This document shows, piece by piece, positions 59,981-64,000 of a DNA stretch of 64,000 bases (positions within the stretch are counted from its first letter, which is position 1; each line of letters begins with the position of its first letter). This DNA is from Sulfitobacter marinus (GTDB taxonomy: Bacteria > Pseudomonadota > Alphaproteobacteria > Rhodobacterales > Rhodobacteraceae). Below the pieces are notes generated by a model. It made no database searches. It saw only the letters and a list, made by a program, of their open reading frames with translations, and was not told where the DNA came from. The DNA lies in contig NZ_FPAJ01000001.1 in the NCBI RefSeq assembly GCF_900116285.1, positions 1 to 64,000 of the forward strand, written 5' to 3'. Position numbers and translations under genes: made by a program.

Positions 59981-61753
59981 TCACAATGGCCAGAATACCA
60001 AGATCGCAGGGATGGAAACCGCAACTACGATGATCTCAAGCGGCAAACCCATCCGCCAGTAATCCCCAAAGGAATAGCCACCGGGCCCCAAGATCAAGGT
60101 GTTGTTCTTATGCCCGATCGGCGTCAGGAACGCGCTTGAGGCCGCCACTGCGACCGCCATTAGAAACGGGTCAGGCGACACTTCTAATGTCTGGGCCATC
60201 TGAATGCCGACCGGGGCTGCGACGATGGTGGTTGCCGTGTTGTTCAGGACGTCTGACAAAGTCATCGTCACGATCATCAAGACGGTCAACACTGCCCATG
60301 CGGGCAATCCGCCGGTAAGATTGACCAAAGCGCCCGCGATCAACTCGGTCCCGCCGGATGTCTCTAGCGCGGCACCCAAGGGGATCATGGACCCCAGCAA
60401 CACCACCACCGGCCATTCGATATGGGTGTAGAGCTCGGACAGGGGAACAATCCTGGCCAGTACATAGGCCACAACCACCAACCCAAGGGCGACAGGCAGA
60501 TAGATAAGCCCGAAACTAGCGGCTGTGACGGCACCGCCAAACAACCCGATGGCCAGCCACACCTTGCTGTTTTCAGTCACCGCAAGGCCGCGGTCGGCGA
60601 GGGGGAGCACACCGAGCCATTCCACCACATGGGCTGCCGTATCGCGCGGCACGAGCAAAAGCAGGATATCGCCGGCCCGCAATTCGGTTTTGCGCAGCTG
60701 CGCGGTGATCTTTTTGCCCTGCCGTGAAATACCAAGCAGCACCGACCTTTGCCGCCATGCCAAGCCAATGGTCTGGGCCGAGCGCCCGTTCAGACGGGAG
60801 TCATTTGGTACGACGACCTCAATGATCTCGACACCTTCTCCGTCCGCATGCAGTAAGTCTTGGCGGGTGCTATCTGCGACCGACAGATCAAGCGTGCTGC
60901 GAAATTCGTCAAGCGCATCCGGCGTCGCCTCAAGCACCAAGGCATCACCAGCCTGCAAGGCCACATTGCGGGCCTGACCATAGACGCGGGCCCCGTCGCG
61001 GATCAGTCCCAGCATCGCCACGTCGGATTTATCTGCAGTCTCTTGCAGCTCGGCAAGACGTTTGCCGATCTGTTTACTGCCTTCGGGAACCGTCAATTCG
61101 GCGATGTATTGGGACAGATCCTCGGGCTTGAGGGCGCTGTCATCGCGGGCCGGGATCATGCGCCAGCCGACCAGCGCCACAAATGCTAACCCTGCAATCG
61201 CGGCAATCCCGCCGACCGGGGCAAAATCAAACATGCCAAAGGGCGCACCCAGTGATTCTTGGCGGATGGACGCGATGATGATGTTAGGCGGCGTCCCAAT
61301 CAGCGTCACCATGCCCCCCAGAATTGTCGCAAAGCTGAGCGGCATCAGGCTTAGCCCCGGCGACCGCCCGGCCTTGCGCGCGGTTTGGATGTCGACGGGC
61401 ATCAGCAATGCCAGCGCCGCCACATTGTTCATGAAGGCGGACAAAACACCGCCGACCAGCCCCATCATGGTAATATGCGCGCCCAGACTGCGCGAAGCAT
61501 CAACCATCGTGCGGGTGATCAGAAGTACCGCCCCTGACCGCACCAACCCCGCGGAGACAACAAGAACAAGCGCCACAATCAGCGTGGCAGGATGGCCAAA
61601 GCCGTCAAAGGCATTCTTGCTGTCGACCACCCCCAGCACCACGGCGATCATCAACGCGGAAAACGCTACCAGATCGTAGCGAAATCGCCCCCAAAGCAGC
61701 ATGCCAAAGACGGCGGCGAAGAGTGTGAACAGGGTAATCTGGTCTTGGGTCAT
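59981..61753 (-). CDS. SLC13/DASS-type transporter with two TrkA-C (RCK_C) domains, copy 2
   Basis: 590 aa, the same layout and the same length as the convergent copy at 58100. Marks: [40 protein letters not shown], and in the second half [20 protein letters not shown] plus [20 protein letters not shown]. Two RCK_C domains lie between about residues 200 and 385. The ATG at 61753 is chosen; an in-frame extension to 61954 overlaps yebC's upstream region. The two are clearly paralogues but diverged beyond simple duplication. Substrate unknown. Confidence 0.88.
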   Translation of the reverse strand: MTQDQITLFTLFAAVFGMLLWGRFRYDLVAFSALMIAVVLGVVDSKNAFDGFGHPATLIVALVLVVSAGLVRSGAVLLITRTMVDASRSLGAHITMMGLVGGVLSAFMNNVAALALLMPVDIQTARKAGRSPGLSLMPLSFATILGGMVTLIGTPPNIIIASIRQESLGAPFGMFDFAPVGGIAAIAGLAFVALVGWRMIPARDDSALKPEDLSQYIAELTVPEGSKQIGKRLAELQETADKSDVAMLGLIRDGARVYGQARNVALQAGDALVLEATPDALDEFRSTLDLSVADSTRQDLLHADGEGVEIIEVVVPNDSRLNGRSAQTIGLAWRQRSVLLGISRQGKKITAQLRKTELRAGDILLLLVPRDTAAHVVEWLGVLPLADRGLAVTENSKVWLAIGLFGGAVTAASFGLIYLPVALGLVVVAYVLARIVPLSELYTHIEWPVVVLLGSMIPLGAALETSGGTELIAGALVNLTGGLPAWAVLTVLMIVTMTLSDVLNNTATTIVAAPVGIQMAQTLEVSPDPFLMAVAVAASSAFLTPIGHKNNTLILGPGGYSFGDYWRMGLPLEIIVVAVSIPAILVFWPL

Positions 61754-61802
61754 GGAATGGATCGCTTGAATTGGGGTGTTTGTCCAAGCCCTAACAGTCA
61801 GA

Positions 61803-61853
61803 ATGGGGGCTGTCTGCCCCCAAACCCCCGAGGATATTTGAAAGCCAGAGAAG
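61803..61853 (+). repeat. REP-like element, type A copy 3
   Basis: ATGGGGGCTGTCTGCCCCC then AAACCCCCGAGGATATTTGA and AAGCCAGAGAA. Nearly identical at its left end to the copy at 31055. It lies between a minus-strand transporter and yebC, 90 bases upstream of yebC. Confidence 0.75.
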
Positions 61854-61942
61854 TTGGGTGCGTTGATGCGCTGCGTGGCTTGTTCGTGGGCAAGCGCTGG
61901 CCTATAAGGCCACAGTTCCGGAATTACGCAGACGAGGTTACC

Positions 61943-62683
61943 ATGGCAGGCCATTCAAAATGGGCAAATATCCAGCACCGTAAAGGGCGCCAGGACAAGT
62001 TGCGCGCGAAGGTGTTTTCGAAGATGTCGAAAGAGATCACCGTTGCCGCCAAAATGGGTGACCCCGACCCCGATAAAAACCCGCGTTTGCGTCTGGCGAT
62101 TAAAGAGGCCAAATCGGTTTCCGTGCCAAAGGATGTGATTGACCGCGCGATCAAGAAGTCCACTGCGGGCGAGGGCGAAGATTACGAAGAAATCCGCTAT
62201 GAGGGCTATGGCCCCAATGGTGTTGCCGTCATCGTTGAGGCGATGACTGATAACCGCAACCGCACGGCCTCCACGGTTCGTTCCACCTTTACCAAAAACG
62301 GTGGCAATCTTGGTGAAACCGGCAGCGTCGGGTTCATGTTCGACCGCAAGGGCGAAATCACCTATCCGGCAAGTGTAGGCGATGCCGACACGGTGATGAT
62401 GGCCGCAATTGAGGCCGGTGCTGAGGATGTGGAGAGCACGGAAGAGGGCCATGTGATCTGGTGTCTGGATACGGATCTGAATGACGTGGCCACGGCGCTT
62501 GAGGCGGAATTGGGCGAATCTGAGAGCACCAAGCTGGTGTGGCGACCCACCACTACCACCGAGATGGATCTGGAAGGCATGGAGAAGCTGATGAAGCTGA
62601 TTGATGCGCTGGAAGATGATGATGACGTGCAACGCGTCACTACGAATTTCGAAGCCTCTGACGCGGTTATGGAACAGCTATAG
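61943..62683 (+). CDS. yebC: YebC/PmpR family DNA-binding regulator or translation factor
   Basis: 246 aa. [20 protein letters not shown] is the universal N-terminus. [20 protein letters not shown] and [18 protein letters not shown] follow. It is annotated as a transcription regulator, but recent work on YebC-like proteins points to aid in translating polyproline motifs. GAGG precedes the ATG; a longer frame from 61592 runs through the previous gene's 5' end. ruvC is not adjacent here. It is followed by a strong terminator. Confidence 0.95.
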   Translation: MAGHSKWANIQHRKGRQDKLRAKVFSKMSKEITVAAKMGDPDPDKNPRLRLAIKEAKSVSVPKDVIDRAIKKSTAGEGEDYEEIRYEGYGPNGVAVIVEAMTDNRNRTASTVRSTFTKNGGNLGETGSVGFMFDRKGEITYPASVGDADTVMMAAIEAGAEDVESTEEGHVIWCLDTDLNDVATALEAELGESESTKLVWRPTTTTEMDLEGMEKLMKLIDALEDDDDVQRVTTNFEASDAVMEQL

Positions 62684-62724
62684 GCCTTCAGGCCGTCATT
62701 TCTGACAGTCTTGCGTCACGATGT

Positions 62725-62762
62725 AAAAAGCCGCCCTCCAGCGATGGGGAGCGGCTTTTTAG
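62725..62762. terminator. Bidirectional Rho-independent terminator after yebC
   Basis: AAAAAGCCGC (62725-62734) pairs with GCGGCTTTTT (62751-62760), with a 16-base loop. The T run on either strand allows it to serve yebC and the convergent small gene. Confidence 0.85.
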
Positions 62763-62786
62763 CAACTGGGTGATGCGTATTTGCGT

Positions 62787-63032
62787 TCAGCCGAACATCC
62801 GCGACATGCTAAAAAAGACACCAGGCGCGCGCGTTTTTTTTTCTGCCTTTGGCGTAGGCTTTTGCTGTGTGATCGTGGACAGCGCGCGTTTAACATCATT
62901 CAGGCGCGCCAATGCTTTTGCGCCGCCCGCGCTTGCCTGCACGCTGAGTATTTTTGCCTGCGTATGCAGTGCCGATTCAATAAGCGCTAATTCGCTTTGG
63001 CTGATTTCCAGCTTCTGTTTTTCGTCTGGCAT
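62787..63032 (-). CDS. Hypothetical small charged protein
   Basis: 81 aa. Mostly helical and charged (ISQSELALIESALHTQAKIL), with a basic tail (PKAEKKTRAPG). AAGGAAAA precedes the ATG, and the composition is protein-like. No membrane segment or family recognised. It shares the terminator with yebC on the opposite strand. Confidence 0.6.
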   Translation of the reverse strand: MPDEKQKLEISQSELALIESALHTQAKILSVQASAGGAKALARLNDVKRALSTITQQKPTPKAEKKTRAPGVFFSMSRMFG

Positions 63033-63231
63033 AACAGTTTTCCTTAAATTGATTATGGTCAGATAGGTACTGTTGCGGGGTTTCGCCAGAGGATACGCGC
63101 GAGATCACGAATTTGTTTCATCCAGTATTTGCGAAAATCCGCCGTCAAGGGGAAAACCCGGTTAAGTAGCTTGCTTGTTTGCCTTTTCTGGCAGCCGTGT
63201 TAGGCAGTTTTATTCTTTCAACGAGGGTTTC

Positions 63232-63828
63232 ATGAACGCTTTTCTGCCCGGCTTTGCCCTGAGTCTCACGTTGATCCTTGCGATTGGGGCGCAAAATGCC
63301 TTTGTTTTGCGGCAAGGTTTACGCAAAAGCCATGTGTTTTGGGTGTGCCTGACCTGTGCTGTGTCGGATGCTGCGTTGATCGCGGCGGGCGTTGCAGGTT
63401 TTGGGGCGTTGGGGCAGGCGGTGCCGTGGTTCGAGCCTGTGATGCGCTATGGCGGGGCGGCATTTCTGATCTGGTATGGTGCGCAAAATGCGCTTTCTGC
63501 CTGGCGCGGAGGAGAGGTACTTGAGGCTGACGGGGCCGGCCCGCTGACCTTGCGCCGGACGCTGTTGACGTTGCTGGCGCTGACCTGGCTGAACCCGCAT
63601 GTGTATCTTGATACGGTGGTTTTGTTGGGGTCGATCTCGGCGCAGTATGACAACCGGCTGGCTTTCGGGGTCGGGGCCGTGACCGCTAGTTTCGTGTTCT
63701 TTTTTAGCCTGGGGTATGGCGCGCGGCTGCTTAGCCCGCTTTTTGCCAAACCCCGTAGCTGGCAAATCCTTGACGGATTGATCGCGCTCACCATGTGGGC
63801 GATTGCGGCCAAGTTGCTGTTGATGTGA
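63232..63828 (+). CDS. LysE/ArgO family amino-acid exporter
   Basis: 198 aa with six membrane helices. The N-terminus MNAFLPGFALSLTLILAIGA and QNAFVLRQGLRKSHVF are close to ArgO/LysE. The central NPHVYLDTVVLLGSIS is the signature motif. It exports basic amino acids such as arginine or lysine, probably by proton antiport. GAGGG lies upstream of the ATG at 63232; a longer frame from 63175 has no ribosome site. No divergent ArgP-type regulator is adjacent. Confidence 0.92.
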   Translation: MNAFLPGFALSLTLILAIGAQNAFVLRQGLRKSHVFWVCLTCAVSDAALIAAGVAGFGALGQAVPWFEPVMRYGGAAFLIWYGAQNALSAWRGGEVLEADGAGPLTLRRTLLTLLALTWLNPHVYLDTVVLLGSISAQYDNRLAFGVGAVTASFVFFFSLGYGARLLSPLFAKPRSWQILDGLIALTMWAIAAKLLLM

Positions 63829-63865
63829 TCTTGTGATCGCCGCGCCATTAAGGAATGTATGGCGC

Positions 63866-64000
63866 ATGGAACCTAAATCCCCACAACGGCCCGTCGTCGG
63901 CATTTTCTGGATGGTCATAACCGGCCTGCTGTTCATTTGTGTTACCGCACTGGTGAAATACATGGGGCCACGTCTGCCCGCAGCCGAGGCCGCCTTTATC
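63866..64000 (+). CDS. DMT-family (EamA) transporter, N-terminal part
   Basis: 45 codons up to the window end, cut by the edge. MEPKSPQRPVVGIFWMVITG opens a first membrane helix, followed by KYMGPRLPAAEAAFI, which matches the start of the EamA/RhaT type of DMT exporters. Upstream AGGA lies 11 bases from the ATG, rather far. It would be the second DMT transporter in this stretch. Confidence 0.75.
   Translation, partial: MEPKSPQRPVVGIFWMVITGLLFICVTALVKYMGPRLPAAEAAFI

Noticed and set aside
61592..61942. N-terminal extension of yebC
   Set aside because: YebC proteins begin MAGHSKW, and the extension crosses the previous gene and a REP-like element.

Overview
The window is about 60% G+C, densely packed chromosomal DNA from an alphaproteobacterium. 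The gene set points to a marine or soil Rhodobacteraceae/Roseobacteraceae: a class III alcohol dehydrogenase, an IorAB-type molybdenum hydroxylase, a dipeptide-type ABC system, gatCA, rnpB followed by rpmG, rluB next to tadA, a hisN-type phosphatase, and G/C-rich REP-like intergenic hairpins. Genus cannot be decided. I see no prophage, integrase, transposase, plasmid origin or CRISPR array.

Layout. 0-4.6 kb: glutathione-dependent formaldehyde dehydrogenase, then a three-gene operon for a Tat-exported molybdenum hydroxylase and its cytochrome c. 5-9 kb: a thioesterase/MFS exporter/hydrolase operon divergent from a TetR regulator, with palindromic operator candidates between them, then a racemase-fold protein lacking both catalytic cysteines. 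9.5-15 kb: tRNA-Gly(UCC), an MsbA-like exporter, a Kbp-like BON-LysM protein, an acyl-CoA synthetase and an esterase. 15-23 kb (minus strand): a peptide or amide uptake operon with a CocE/NonD hydrolase, binding protein, two permeases, a double ATPase and a phosphodiesterase-like protein; a 46-codon ORF sits exactly between the permease genes. 23.6-31 kb: a type I secretion locus with a 5-repeat Ig-like adhesin, TolC-like lipoprotein, LapB-like ABC exporter and HlyD adaptor.

31-38.3 kb (minus strand): a tightly packed nine-gene run coding for a 2-TM protein, an XpaC-like protein, TelA, a DUF2927 lipoprotein, SPFH-GYF, RidA, a zinc-ribbon membrane protein, a nitroreductase and D-aminoacyl-tRNA deacylase. 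I regard this as the best candidate for an under-described system, probably an envelope stress or membrane-organising module. 38.3-49.6 kb: housekeeping genes (rluB, tadA, gatCA, amidase, RNase P RNA, rpmG), a VIT-family protein, an SDR, a truncated DUF1272 gene, a BI-1 protein and a LysR regulator. 50-54 kb: an XRE regulator, hisN and two purine deaminases facing each other. 54-64 kb: MgtE, 5-formyl-THF cyclo-ligase, a YmdB-type phosphoesterase, a DMT transporter, two convergent SLC13-type transporters of identical length, YebC, a LysE exporter and the start of another DMT transporter.

Many neighbouring genes overlap by ATGA, GTGA or TTGA, so translational coupling is used widely. Six REP-like elements of two related types recur at gene ends and in one divergent promoter region. 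All functional calls come from reading motifs and translated sequence by eye. No database search was run.
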